NCBI GenBank assembly: GCA_919902505.1
Contig: CAKKRE010000016.1
Coordinates: 62,001 to 126,000, forward strand
Direction of reading: 5' to 3'
DNA: 64,000 bases
From: Nitrospiraceae bacterium
Lineage (GTDB): Bacteria; Nitrospirota; Nitrospiria; Nitrospirales; Nitrospiraceae
This document shows positions 45,172-54,160 of the stretch, piece by piece. The position numbers were made by a program, and so were the translations under genes. The notes under the pieces are model-generated. The model was not told the origin of the DNA, did no database searches, and worked only from the letters and a program-made list of their open reading frames with translations. Positions within the stretch are counted from its first letter, which is position 1. Each line of letters begins with the position of its first letter.

Positions 45172-45929
45172 TGCCATCAATCGACAAATCCCCGGAAGCT
45201 GCCACCCTGGAGTTGGTGGAGCGACAGAGGACGCTCTATGAGGGGTCGGAGATCGACGTGAGGCTGGAACACCTGATTCGCGACACCCCGCACCCCACCC
45301 TGTCGTCCTGGGATATTCAGCGCCTGCTGCACGACTCGCGAGCGGTGTATTTCGATAGCCATGTGGAAGTGGTCTCCGGCCACCACACGAATGTCTATCT
45401 GCGCTTTGAATCCATCGCGCGATTTCCCGATCTCGTGACCATCATCGCATCCAACATGGCGGAATGGATTCTGCAGACGTTTCGACACCATCCGCCGACA
45501 GGAATTATCGCCACCTCATCCGACGCGCGATTTCTGGCCGAGCGCACCAGCGACATCCTGGCCGCTCGGATGCCGATGCGTGTCGTCCTGACCCCGTTCA
45601 ATCACGAGACGGGCAAGATCGGCACCGACATCATCCACGGCACAGTCGAAACGGGAGAACGCTTTCTCTCCTTGAACGATGTGACCACTCGCGGCCTGTG
45701 CGTCAGCAAATTGGGGAAGGTCGTGACGGATCGCGGAGGACAACTTGCAGGCATGATGGTCTTTGCCAGGCGAGACAGCGGGCAATTCCCCTTGATGGAG
45801 GAACTCACGGCACGCGTTCCCTTTTACTTCAGCGTCGACCTGGACATGCCGCAGTGGGACGCATCCGACTGTCACTCGTGCAAGGAGCACAAACCCTTGT
45901 TGTCATGGCGGGATCTTCCGGCACTCTGA
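45168..45929 (+). CDS. Phosphoribosyltransferase-like protein
   Basis: The 253-residue product resembles orotate phosphoribosyltransferases: FDSHVEVVSGHHTNVYLRFESIARFPDLVTI, IIATSSDARFLAERTSDILA and a degenerate PRPP motif FLSLNDVTTRGLCVSKLG (the usual form is VLVVDDVITTGxS). A C-terminal CHSCKEHKP segment may bind metal. Members of this fold transfer a base to PRPP or serve as regulators (as PyrR does). Its place between FAH and the 2-oxoacid dehydrogenase, with its start overlapping the FAH stop by four bases, does not fit pyrimidine synthesis, so a regulatory or unknown role is likely. Confidence 0.6.
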   Translation: MMPSIDKSPEAATLELVERQRTLYEGSEIDVRLEHLIRDTPHPTLSSWDIQRLLHDSRAVYFDSHVEVVSGHHTNVYLRFESIARFPDLVTIIASNMAEWILQTFRHHPPTGIIATSSDARFLAERTSDILAARMPMRVVLTPFNHETGKIGTDIIHGTVETGERFLSLNDVTTRGLCVSKLGKVVTDRGGQLAGMMVFARRDSGQFPLMEELTARVPFYFSVDLDMPQWDASDCHSCKEHKPLLSWRDLPAL

Positions 45930-45959
45930 GCACCTGGCCGCCTCACTCGGGAGGTCATC

Positions 45960-46961
45960 ATGGACGTTGCGGTCATTGCCAACGAAATCAAACGCGGCGA
46001 CCTCCTCGATATGTACTACTACCTCCGGTTGACGAGAAGCCTGGAAGACCGGATCAGCGCGCTCTACCGGCAGGGCCGCATCGTCGGCGGCGTCTATACG
46101 AGTCATGGGATGGAGGCGATCGCCGTCGGTTATGCCTCGGCGCTGAGGCCGGATGACGTCATTGCGCCGTTTCACCGCGATATGGGCGCGTTTCTCATTC
46201 GCGGCTTTTCCCCCGGAGAAATCATCGCCCAGTACCTCGGCAAGCAGGGTGGCCCTACCAAAGGAAAAGACGGCAATGTTCATATGGGCGATTTGAAACG
46301 CGGGATGATCGGATTCGTCAGCCATCTGGCCGACAACATGCCGGTCGCCGCAGGCGCGGCGCTGGCCTTCAAGATCAGAGGAGAGTCCCGCGTGGCCTTT
46401 GCCGGAACCGGCGACGGAGGAACGAGTCGAGGCGACTTTCATGAAGCCATGAACTTTGCGGCGGTGCGGCGGCTGCCGGTCGTGTTCTTCTGCACCAACA
46501 ATCAATATGCCTATTCCACGCCGGTGCGGTATCAAATGGCGATTACCGATGTGGTCGAGCGGGCGAAAGCCTACGGAATGCCGGGCGAGATTGTGGACGG
46601 CAATGATGTGGCGGCCGTCTACCTCGCATCTCAGCGAGCCATCGCCAAGGCCCGGGCCGGCGAAGGCCCGACCTTTCTCGAATTTAAAACCATGCGGATG
46701 CATGGCCATTCCGAACATGACGCGGCCAAGTACGTCCCGCGCGAATTGCTGGAAGAATGGAAAGCCAAAGATCCCATCTTGAGAGCCGAACGTCTGGTGA
46801 CGCAGTTAGGGTATGGCGATGAATCGTATTTTCATGAGGTGGGAGAACGGGCCAAGAAAGAAGTCGACGAAGGGACGAAGTTCGCCGAACAGAGCCCCTT
46901 GCCGGACGGGCAGGAGACCCTGGTGGGAGTGTTCGCCACAGCAGACGAGGTGCACCCATGA
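45960..46961 (+). CDS. 2-Oxoacid dehydrogenase E1 alpha subunit (branched-chain or pyruvate type)
   Basis: The 333-residue subunit binds thiamine diphosphate through GDGGTSRGDFHEAMNFAAVRRLPVVFFCTNNQYAYSTP (the GDG...NN motif). The KGKDGNVHMGDLKR and HGHSEHDAAKYVPRELLEEWK blocks are typical of the PdhA/AcoA/BkdA1 group. With E1 beta it decarboxylates a 2-oxoacid. The surrounding leucine, valine and propionate genes make branched-chain 2-oxoacids the likely substrate, but sequence alone cannot exclude pyruvate. ATG 45960 has GGGAGG upstream, and its stop overlaps the E1 beta start by four bases. Confidence 0.9.
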   Translation: MDVAVIANEIKRGDLLDMYYYLRLTRSLEDRISALYRQGRIVGGVYTSHGMEAIAVGYASALRPDDVIAPFHRDMGAFLIRGFSPGEIIAQYLGKQGGPTKGKDGNVHMGDLKRGMIGFVSHLADNMPVAAGAALAFKIRGESRVAFAGTGDGGTSRGDFHEAMNFAAVRRLPVVFFCTNNQYAYSTPVRYQMAITDVVERAKAYGMPGEIVDGNDVAAVYLASQRAIAKARAGEGPTFLEFKTMRMHGHSEHDAAKYVPRELLEEWKAKDPILRAERLVTQLGYGDESYFHEVGERAKKEVDEGTKFAEQSPLPDGQETLVGVFATADEVHP

Positions 46962-47950
46962 CGACCGCGACGCTCACTCAGGAGGTTACCTACGTAGACG
47001 CGATTTCGCAGGCCCTGGATGAAGAGATGAGCCGAGACGAGCGTGTCTTTCTGATGGGCGAAGACATCGGCGCCTACGGCGGGGCGTTTAAGGTCACGGA
47101 GGGGTTCCTCGAAAAATATGGCGAATGGCGCGTGCTGGACACGCCGATTTCCGAGTCCGGCATTGTGGGCGCGGCTATCGGCGCGGCCATGATGGGATTG
47201 CGGCCGGTGGTGGAAATGCAGTTTGCGGACTTCATCTCCTGCGCCTTCGACCAGATCACTGAAGTGGCGGCCAAGAACCATTATCGCTGGGGTGCGGCAG
47301 TCCCCATGGTCATCCGGGCACCGTTCGGCGGCGGCGTTCACGGCGGTCCATTTCACTCCGAATGCCCGGAAGGTTGGTTCTTCCATTCTCCCGGGCTCAA
47401 GATTGTCGCTCCTTCAACACCCTATGACGCAAAGGGACTGTTGAAGGCGGCCATTCGCGACCCAAATCCCGTCCTCTACTTTGAACACAAGTTTCTCTAC
47501 CGCCGGATCAAAGCGACCTTGCCGCAGGAGGATTACATCGTTCCCCTCGGAAAGGCAGAGGTCAAACGAACAGGCCGCGACGTCTCGCTCATCACGTACG
47601 GAGCGATGGTCCATCTGGCCCTGGAAGCGGCGGAACTGTTGGGCAAAGAAGGAATCGACCTTGAGGTGGTGGACCTTCGCACTTTGATCCCCCTCGACAA
47701 AGAGACGATTTACGCATCGGTGCGCAAAACCAGCAAGGTCATCCTTCTGCACGAGGACAACAAAACCGGCGGGATCGGGGCCGAAATTTCCGCATTGCTG
47801 GCGGAAGACTGCTTCGACTGCCTGGATGGGCCGATTCTCCGCATCGCCCCGCCGGACACGCCGGTGCCGTTCAGCACACCGCTGGAAGAATTCTTTCTGC
47901 CCAAAGTGAGCGACATCGTCGCGGGAGCGAAGAAGTTGGCGGCCTATTGA
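46958..47950 (+). CDS. 2-Oxoacid dehydrogenase E1 beta subunit
   Basis: The 330-residue partner of E1 alpha has the transketolase pyrimidine-binding block (VFLMGEDIGAYGGAFKVTEGF), ISESGIVGAAIGAAMMGLRPVVEMQFADF and the C-terminal transketolase domain (VILLHEDNKTGGIGAEISALLAED). It completes the alpha2beta2 E1 and contacts E2. ATG 46958 overlaps the E1 alpha stop. The subunit is of normal length. A hairpin-forming spacer follows before E2. Confidence 0.92.
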   Translation: MTTATLTQEVTYVDAISQALDEEMSRDERVFLMGEDIGAYGGAFKVTEGFLEKYGEWRVLDTPISESGIVGAAIGAAMMGLRPVVEMQFADFISCAFDQITEVAAKNHYRWGAAVPMVIRAPFGGGVHGGPFHSECPEGWFFHSPGLKIVAPSTPYDAKGLLKAAIRDPNPVLYFEHKFLYRRIKATLPQEDYIVPLGKAEVKRTGRDVSLITYGAMVHLALEAAELLGKEGIDLEVVDLRTLIPLDKETIYASVRKTSKVILLHEDNKTGGIGAEISALLAEDCFDCLDGPILRIAPPDTPVPFSTPLEEFFLPKVSDIVAGAKKLAAY

Positions 47951-47964
47951 ACTAAGAATGATGA

Positions 47965-48034
47965 AGCTCTCAGCTTTCAGCCCTCAGCAGGAGAGTTTCT
48001 GAAGCTGACAGCTGACCGCCGAAAGCTGAGAGCT
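47965..48034 (+). repeat. Inverted repeat between E1 beta and E2
   Basis: AGCTCTCAGCTTTC (47965-47978) is exactly repeated in reverse complement at 48021-48034, with AGCTGA-like units between them. The right arm ends one base before the GGAGG ribosome site of E2, so the stem could affect E2 translation or message stability. Confidence 0.7.
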
Positions 48035-48044
48035 GGAGGTCGAA

Positions 48045-49202
48045 GTGGCGACCGACATTGTGATGCCCCAACTCGGTGAAAGCATCGCGGAAGGGACCGT
48101 CGTCAAATGGCTGATCCCTCAAGGCGGAGCTGTCGAAAAAGATCAGCCGCTCCTGGAAGTGGAAACCGAGAAGGTCGCCCTGGACATTCCCTCTCCTGCG
48201 ACAGGGTTCCTCATCGAGATACTTGTGCCTGAAGGAACAACCGTTCCGGTGGGAACAATGCTGGCCAGGCTCGATTCTCAGCCGGCATCCGGCGTCGTCA
48301 ATCGTGTCGGGGGCGTGACGGTCCGGCCGATGGAGGCAGGACCGAACGAGCATCACTACTCCCCCGCCGTTCGACAACTGGCGAAAGAACATGGCCTGGA
48401 TCTCTCCGCGATCACAGGAACCGGCGAGGGCGGGAGAATCACGAAGCATGACCTGCTGGACGTGATCGGCAAGCGTAAATCGACCGGCAGCTTGCAGGGC
48501 GCGTTGGCCGCAACGCCATCCCCGCCTCCCATCTCCACGCATGAAGAGATCGTGCCTCTGTCTCAAATGCGAAAGACCATCGCCGAACGCATGGTCCAGA
48601 GCCGGCACACGGCGGCCCATGTGGCGACATTTTTCGAAGCGGACTTCAGCGGCATAACCAGGTTTCGAGAGGGCCGCGCGCTCACGTATCTGCCGTTCGT
48701 GATCAGCGCCGTCACGCGCGCCATCAAAGAACACCCGCTTCTGAATTCCTCCTGGCGGGAGCAGGGACTCGTGATCAAGCAAGGCATGCATATCGGCATC
48801 GCAGTGGCGCTCGACGACGGCCTCCTGGTTCCCGTCATTCGGCATGCCGATCGCAAAGGACTGAGCCAGATTGCCGATGAGATAACAGACCTTGCCGAAC
48901 GAGCCAGGAGCAAGCGGTTAAGACCAGACGAAGTCCAGGACGGCACCTTCACCATCACCAACCACGGCGGCTTCGGCAGTCTTTTCAGCACTCCCATCAT
49001 CAATCAGCCGCAGACCGCCATCCTCGGAGTGGGATCGGTGCAGAAGCGCACTGTGGTTATCAACGATGCCATCGCGATTCGCGCTATGTGTTACCTGAGC
49101 CTCTCGTTCGACCATCGGGTGATCGATGGCGCCACCGCCGACCGCTTCATGGCCAGGGTGAAACAGTATCTTGAAGAGAGCGACTGGGAGAAACTGCTGT
49201 GA
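48045..49202 (+). CDS. Dihydrolipoamide acyltransferase E2 of a 2-oxoacid dehydrogenase
   Basis: The 385-residue E2 has one lipoyl domain (1-80, lipoylated Lys in EVETEKVALDI), a peripheral-subunit-binding domain (about 105-145, HHYSPAVRQLAKEHGLDL and GEGGRITKHDLL) and a catalytic acyltransferase domain ending in LSFDHRVIDGATADRFM (catalytic His and Asp). It carries the acyl group from E1 to CoA. GTG 48045 has GGAGG five bases upstream. E3 is not encoded nearby. Its stop overlaps the next gene's GTG by four bases. Confidence 0.93.
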   Translation: MATDIVMPQLGESIAEGTVVKWLIPQGGAVEKDQPLLEVETEKVALDIPSPATGFLIEILVPEGTTVPVGTMLARLDSQPASGVVNRVGGVTVRPMEAGPNEHHYSPAVRQLAKEHGLDLSAITGTGEGGRITKHDLLDVIGKRKSTGSLQGALAATPSPPPISTHEEIVPLSQMRKTIAERMVQSRHTAAHVATFFEADFSGITRFREGRALTYLPFVISAVTRAIKEHPLLNSSWREQGLVIKQGMHIGIAVALDDGLLVPVIRHADRKGLSQIADEITDLAERARSKRLRPDEVQDGTFTITNHGGFGSLFSTPIINQPQTAILGVGSVQKRTVVINDAIAIRAMCYLSLSFDHRVIDGATADRFMARVKQYLEESDWEKLL

Positions 49203-50383
49203 ACGCCAGACACCATGCCGTCATCGTGAGCGCAGCCCGAACCCCGATGGGCAGCTTCAACGGAAGCTACAGCTCCATCCCGGCCACCAAGCTCGGGAGC
49301 CTCGCCATCGCCGAAGCCGTAAAACGCATCCAACTGCCGGGTGATCGGATCGACGAAGTCCTGATGGGATGTGTGCTCAGCGCGGGATTGGGCCAGGCAC
49401 CGGCCAGACAGGCGGCCATCGGCGCGGGGCTGCCTCATTCCGTCGGTGCGGTGACCGTCAATAAGGTCTGCGGATCCAGCCTGCAGGCCGTGATAATGGC
49501 GACAAGGGCCATCGCCTTGGGAGAAGCGAACATCATGGTGGCCGGTGGAATGGAAAACATGACACGAGCCCCCTTCCTGCTGGAGAAGGCCAGGCAAGGC
49601 TACCGACTGGGGCACGGTGAGCTGACCGACAGTTTAATCAAAGACGGGCTCTGGGATGTCTACAACCAGTTTCACATGGGGAATGCGGGGGAGTTGTGCG
49701 CGGCCAAGTATCGATTGTCGAGACAGGACGTCGACGACTTCGCCCTGGACAGTTACAGCCGGGCCCGTGACACAATCGCCCGCGGCGCCTTCAAGAAAGA
49801 GATCGTTCCGGTCGAAGTGCCGCAGAAAAAGGGAGCGCCGGTCCTCATCTCGGACGACGAGGAACCGAATCGGGTGGATCTGACCAAGTTGCGCCAGCTC
49901 ACACCGGTCTTTCAGGACGATGGAGTCCTCACCGTGGGCAACTCCCCCTCCTGCAACGATGGAGCGGCAGCATTGGTCATCATGGATGAAGAGGAGGCCG
50001 CCCGGCTTGGCCTCGCGCCGATGGCCCGTATCGTCGGTTATGCCGGTGCGGCGCTGGCACCGGAATGGTTCACGATTGCGCCGGTCGAAGCGATCCGGCG
50101 ACTGTTGAAACAAACAGGACTGTCGGTCAACGACATCGACCTGTTCGAGATCAACGAAGCGTTCTCGGCTGTCTCCCTGGCGATCAATCGTGAACTCGGC
50201 CTCGATCCCAAGAAGGTCAACGTCAACGGCGGAGCGGTGGCCCTGGGTCATCCCATCGGCGCCACTGGAGCCAGGATCTTAACGACGCTGCTGTACGCCA
50301 TGAAGACGCACGACGTCCATCGCGGGCTGGCCGCCCTCTGCATCGGAGGCGGAGAAGCGCTCGCCCTCATCGTGGAGCGGTGA
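49199..50383 (+). CDS. Acetyl-CoA C-acetyltransferase (thiolase)
   Basis: The 394-residue thiolase has the acylated Cys in VNKVCGSSLQAVIMA (about 90), VNGGAVALGHPIGATGARIL with His, and CIGGGEALALIVE with the second Cys. It belongs to the short-chain acetoacetyl-CoA type by length and motif. GTG 49199 overlaps the E2 stop. Next to a 3-hydroxybutyryl-CoA dehydrogenase and a butyryl/isobutyryl-type mutase, it probably cleaves acetoacetyl-CoA (or 2-methylacetoacetyl-CoA) to acetyl-CoA. Confidence 0.94.
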   Translation: MNARHHAVIVSAARTPMGSFNGSYSSIPATKLGSLAIAEAVKRIQLPGDRIDEVLMGCVLSAGLGQAPARQAAIGAGLPHSVGAVTVNKVCGSSLQAVIMATRAIALGEANIMVAGGMENMTRAPFLLEKARQGYRLGHGELTDSLIKDGLWDVYNQFHMGNAGELCAAKYRLSRQDVDDFALDSYSRARDTIARGAFKKEIVPVEVPQKKGAPVLISDDEEPNRVDLTKLRQLTPVFQDDGVLTVGNSPSCNDGAAALVIMDEEEAARLGLAPMARIVGYAGAALAPEWFTIAPVEAIRRLLKQTGLSVNDIDLFEINEAFSAVSLAINRELGLDPKKVNVNGGAVALGHPIGATGARILTTLLYAMKTHDVHRGLAALCIGGGEALALIVER

Positions 50384-50396
50384 ACCAGGGATCGTT

Positions 50397-51278
50397 ATGA
50401 CGATCGACGACATCAAAACCATCGGGGTCGTAGGCGCGGGACAGATGGGGCGCGGCATCACGCAGGTGCTGGCCACGGCGGGGTGGAATGTCCTCCTGGT
50501 CGATGCAACGGAGGAGGCACTGGAAGAGGCCATCAAGAAAATCTGGCAAGGTGTGACGAAAGCAGTTGAAAAAGGCGCGCTGCGGGGCGATCAGGCCGGA
50601 TCGGCCATGGCGATCATTCATCCAATGAAGCACATGCAACGCTTACGAGAGGCACAAGTGGTGATCGAAGCGATACCGGAAGATCCCGTCATGAAACGAG
50701 CGCTGTTCGCCCAGTTGGGGCAAGTCTGTGAACCATCGGCCGTCCTGGCCAGCAATACGTCCTCGATTTCGATCGCGAGCCTGGGCATGGCCTCGGGTCG
50801 TCCCGATCGCGTCGTCGGCATCCATTTTATGAACCCCGTCCCGGTCATGCGGCTGGTCGAAGTGGTGCGCGCCATCGAAACCTCGGAGCATACGCTGCAA
50901 CTCGCCCTGGAGCTGGTCCGGCACGCGGGGAAAACCGCGGTGGTCTGCAAAGATTTCCCCGGCTTCATCGTCAACCGGGTCCTCATTCCCATGATTAATG
51001 AGGCGGTCTTTGCACTGGAGGAAGGCGTCGCAACGGCCGAAGCGATCGACCTGGCGATGGTGGAAGGGACCAACCATCCCGTGGGTCCCCTGGCCTTGGC
51101 CGACCGCATCGGTCTGGATACGGTGCTCGCCATTTGTGAGGTGCTGCATCACGATCTGGGAGACCCCAAGTTCCGCCCCTGTCCCCTGCTGCGCAAGTAT
51201 GTCGAAGCCGGTCGGCTCGGGAGAAAGAGCGGGCATGGATTCTATGTGTATGGAGAGCAGCCGGTGAATGTGAGCTGA
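50397..51278 (+). CDS. 3-Hydroxybutyryl-CoA dehydrogenase
   Basis: The 293-residue single-length Hbd has GVVGAGQMGRGITQVLATAG at the NAD site, HFMNPVPVMRLVEVVRA with the catalytic His, and KDFPGFIVNRVLIPMINEAVFALEEG. This short form typically acts on (S)-3-hydroxybutyryl-CoA. ATG 50397 has AGGGA upstream and is 13 bases after the thiolase. It likely oxidises 3-hydroxybutyryl-CoA made from butyryl-CoA (valine carbon) or from the fatty-acid side. Confidence 0.94.
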   Translation: MTIDDIKTIGVVGAGQMGRGITQVLATAGWNVLLVDATEEALEEAIKKIWQGVTKAVEKGALRGDQAGSAMAIIHPMKHMQRLREAQVVIEAIPEDPVMKRALFAQLGQVCEPSAVLASNTSSISIASLGMASGRPDRVVGIHFMNPVPVMRLVEVVRAIETSEHTLQLALELVRHAGKTAVVCKDFPGFIVNRVLIPMINEAVFALEEGVATAEAIDLAMVEGTNHPVGPLALADRIGLDTVLAICEVLHHDLGDPKFRPCPLLRKYVEAGRLGRKSGHGFYVYGEQPVNVS

Positions 51279-51308
51279 CGTGTTCGTTCCTTCCCGGAGG
51301 GCCGCGTC

Positions 51309-52904
51309 ATGAACGAGCGGAAATCTCGTTTCTCCTCCCTCTCTGGATTAGACATCGAACGGGTCTACAGCCCTGACCATCTGAAGGGTTGGAGCGTCGA
51401 GCAGGATCTTGGCCAACCAGGCTCATTTCCCTACACCCGCGGCATCTACCCGAACATGTACCGCAGCCGCCTCTGGACCATGCGGCAATTCGCCGGTTTC
51501 GGTTCCGCGGACGATACGAATCGGCGCTTCAAGTATCTCCTGGCGCAGGGACAGACCGGCCTCAGCGTCGCCTTCGACCTGCCGACGCTCATGGGCCTTG
51601 ATGCCGATGATCCGATGGCCCGGGGCGAAGTGGGCCACTGCGGCGTGGCCATCTCCTCACTCGCCGACATGGAACGGCTGTTCGACGGCATCCCGCTCGA
51701 CCAGGTCACCACCTCGATGACGATCAACGGGCCGGCTGCGGTACTCTTTGCCATGTACCTGGCCGTGGCAGAAAAGCGCGGCATCCCGTTCGACCGACTC
51801 GGCGGCACGATTCAAAACGATATTCTGAAAGAATATATCGCGCAAAAGGAGTGGCTCTTCCCGCCCGAACCGCACATCGCGATCATCGTCGATACGATCG
51901 CCTACTGTGCCGCTCATGTCCCTAAGTGGCATCCGATCAGCATCAGCGGATACCACATCCGGGAGGCAGGCTCGACAGCCGTTCAAGAACTCGCGTTTAC
52001 ACTCTACGACGGACTCACCTATGTGGATGCGGCCGTGAAGTCCGGCCTCGATGTGGATGCCTTCGCGCCGCAACTCTCCTTCTTCTTCAACGTGCACAAT
52101 GACTTCTTCGAAGAGATCGCCAAGTTCCGGGCCGCCCGGCGCCTGTGGGCGCGTGAAATGGAGCAACGGTACCACCCGAAGAATCCCCGCTCCCTCCAAC
52201 TCCGCTGTCACGCCCAGACGGCCGGCTGCTCCTTGACCGCCCAACAGCCGATGAACAACGTGGTGCGCACCACCCTCCAGGCCCTGGCCGCGGTGCTCGG
52301 CGGGACACAATCGCTCCACACCAACTCGATGGATGAAACCCTGGCGCTCCCCACAGAAGAAGCGGTGACGCTGGCCCTGCGGACACAACAGGTCATCGCC
52401 TCCGAGAGTGAAACGGTCAACTGCGTGGATCCGTTGGGCGGCTCCTACTTTGTCGAATCGCTGACGAACCGATTGGAAGAGGGAGCAAGGGACTATTTCA
52501 AAAGGCTGGATCAGATGGGTGGAATGGTGGCGGCGATCGAACACGGTTTTCCGCAGCGGGAAATCCTCGATGCCTCACAACGGTATCAAAAAGAGATCGA
52601 ACACAAGGAGCGGCCCATCGTCGGCGTCACCGACTATGTGGAACAGGAAACACGTTCCCTTCCCATTTTGAAGATCGGACCGGAAGTGGAACAGGAACAG
52701 GTCGCACGCTTGTCCGATCTCAGAAAATCGCGTGATCCCTTCAAGATGGCCGGCTCGTTGGAGGAATTACAGGAAACGGCCGCCTGCCACCAGAATCTCA
52801 TGCCGGCTCTGATTGAAGCCGTAAAGGCGAAGGCGACGTTGGGAGAAATTTGCGCCGCGTTGAAGGAAGTGTATGGAACCTATCGCGAGCCGGTGGTGTT
52901 ATGA
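51309..52904 (+). CDS. icmA: B12-dependent acyl-CoA mutase large subunit, probably isobutyryl-CoA mutase
   Basis: The 531-residue TIM-barrel subunit lacks the B12-binding domain, which is encoded separately at 53740. In methylmalonyl-CoA mutase, Tyr89 and Arg207 bind the substrate carboxylate. Here the RQYAGF position reads RQFAGF (Phe61) and the MVRN position reads IAQK (Gln179). They are 118 residues apart, the same as 89/207 and the isobutyryl-CoA mutase pair Phe80/Gln198. The enzyme therefore probably interconverts isobutyryl- and butyryl-CoA. [14 protein letters not shown] and [14 protein letters not shown] are otherwise typical. ATG 51309 has GGAGGG upstream; its stop overlaps the MBL gene by four bases. 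Confidence 0.85.
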   Translation: MNERKSRFSSLSGLDIERVYSPDHLKGWSVEQDLGQPGSFPYTRGIYPNMYRSRLWTMRQFAGFGSADDTNRRFKYLLAQGQTGLSVAFDLPTLMGLDADDPMARGEVGHCGVAISSLADMERLFDGIPLDQVTTSMTINGPAAVLFAMYLAVAEKRGIPFDRLGGTIQNDILKEYIAQKEWLFPPEPHIAIIVDTIAYCAAHVPKWHPISISGYHIREAGSTAVQELAFTLYDGLTYVDAAVKSGLDVDAFAPQLSFFFNVHNDFFEEIAKFRAARRLWAREMEQRYHPKNPRSLQLRCHAQTAGCSLTAQQPMNNVVRTTLQALAAVLGGTQSLHTNSMDETLALPTEEAVTLALRTQQVIASESETVNCVDPLGGSYFVESLTNRLEEGARDYFKRLDQMGGMVAAIEHGFPQREILDASQRYQKEIEHKERPIVGVTDYVEQETRSLPILKIGPEVEQEQVARLSDLRKSRDPFKMAGSLEELQETAACHQNLMPALIEAVKAKATLGEICAALKEVYGTYREPVVL

Positions 52905-53749
52905 AACTCGGAGCCTTTGACATCTATGCAGTGACCGACGGCCGGTTCCGGCTGGATGGCGGGGCCATGTTCGGGGTGGTGCCCAAGACGCTCTGGCAGA
53001 AATGCTGCCCGGCGGATGAGTTGAATCGCATTCCGCTCCACTTGAACTGTCTGTTGATCCAGGCCCACGGCAAGAACATCCTGGTGGATACGGGTCTCGG
53101 CGATAAGGAAGATGCCAAGTTTCACTCCATGTTTGCAGTCGAGCGGACGCCGTCCCTGCGAGACTCGCTCCAGCGCCATGGCCTCACCTACAATGACATT
53201 CATCTGGTGATCAACACCCATCTACACTTCGACCATGCCGGAGGCAATACGGTCGCGAACGGGAACGGCCTGCTGCGGTCAGCCTTTCCCAAGGCCACCT
53301 ACTATGTGCAACAGGGCGAGTACGACGATGCCGTTGCGGCGAATGAACGGACCAGGGCCAGTTATCGACGGAACAATTTCTCACCGGTCGCTCAGCTGAA
53401 TCAGTGGGAGTTCCTCCACGGCGATACGGAACTGCTGCCGGGCATCACCACGATGGTCACGGCCGGTCATACGCGCTTTCATCAGAGTGTCAAAGTCGAG
53501 TCGGAAGGCCGGATAGCTTGCTTCCTGGGCGATCTGATCCCGACCGTCTCGCATCTGCCCCTCCCCTATATCATGGGATACGACCTCGATCCCATGCAGA
53601 CCCTCGACACCAAGCGCCGGGTGCTGGATCGAGCGTTCGAGGAGGACTGGTTGCTGATATTTGAACACGATCCCCTGATCCAGGCCGGTCATCTCAGGAA
53701 GGATACAGAAGGACGGTATGTGATGGAAGAGGTGAACGTATGGCAATAG
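52901..53749 (+). CDS. Metallo-beta-lactamase-fold hydrolase
   Basis: The 282-residue protein has the metal-binding HLHFDHAGG (HxHxDH), GHTRFHQSV and [10 protein letters not shown], so two zincs or irons are likely. It has no signal peptide. Substrates of this fold include thioesters, lactones and phosphodiesters, so the product cannot be named. It is placed between the large and small mutase subunits, overlapping both (four bases at the start, ten at the end), which implies co-expression with the mutase and perhaps hydrolysis of a CoA thioester. The ATG at 52901 follows from the ATGA overlap. Confidence 0.85.
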   Translation: MKLGAFDIYAVTDGRFRLDGGAMFGVVPKTLWQKCCPADELNRIPLHLNCLLIQAHGKNILVDTGLGDKEDAKFHSMFAVERTPSLRDSLQRHGLTYNDIHLVINTHLHFDHAGGNTVANGNGLLRSAFPKATYYVQQGEYDDAVAANERTRASYRRNNFSPVAQLNQWEFLHGDTELLPGITTMVTAGHTRFHQSVKVESEGRIACFLGDLIPTVSHLPLPYIMGYDLDPMQTLDTKRRVLDRAFEEDWLLIFEHDPLIQAGHLRKDTEGRYVMEEVNVWQ

Positions 53750-54147
53750 CGACGACACCTATTCGAGTGTTGATCGGCAAGGTGGGATTGGACGGCCATG
53801 ACCGGGGGGTCAAGCTCGTCGTACGGGCGCTGCGCGATGCCGGAGTGGAGATCATATACACCGGACTCCATCAGACGCCGGAGCAGATCGTGACCACCGC
53901 CATTCAGGAGGACGTGCAAGCCATCGGTCTGAGTATCCATTCCGGCGCCCACAACTCGCTCTTTCCCCGCGTGCTGCAGTTGCTGAAAGAGCAGGGCGCA
54001 GAAGACGTCACGCTGTTCGGTGGAGGCATTATCCCCGATGACGATGTCCCGCGACTGAAAGCCGCCGGTGTGCAGATGCTCTTTCGCCCGGCCACGCCGA
54101 TGCATGACATCGTCGATTTCGTGAAGGGACTTCGAGTCGAGCGTTGA
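53740..54147 (+). CDS. icmB: Cobalamin-binding small subunit of the acyl-CoA mutase
   Basis: The 135-residue protein is the B12 domain alone: GLDGHDRG supplies the DxHxxG motif whose His binds cobalt, with [14 protein letters not shown] and [18 protein letters not shown] as the other conserved blocks. It completes the heterodimer with the 531-residue subunit. ATG 53740 overlaps the MBL gene by ten bases. Methylmalonyl- and isobutyryl-CoA mutase small subunits look alike, so the substrate is set by the large subunit. Confidence 0.93.
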   Translation: MAIATTPIRVLIGKVGLDGHDRGVKLVVRALRDAGVEIIYTGLHQTPEQIVTTAIQEDVQAIGLSIHSGAHNSLFPRVLQLLKEQGAEDVTLFGGGIIPDDDVPRLKAAGVQMLFRPATPMHDIVDFVKGLRVER

Positions 54148-54160
54148 GAGGATGTCCGAA

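Noticed and set aside
51309-52904. Methylmalonyl-CoA mutase
   Set aside because: The substrate-carboxylate residues are Phe/Gln, and propionyl-CoA has a methylcitrate route in the same operon.
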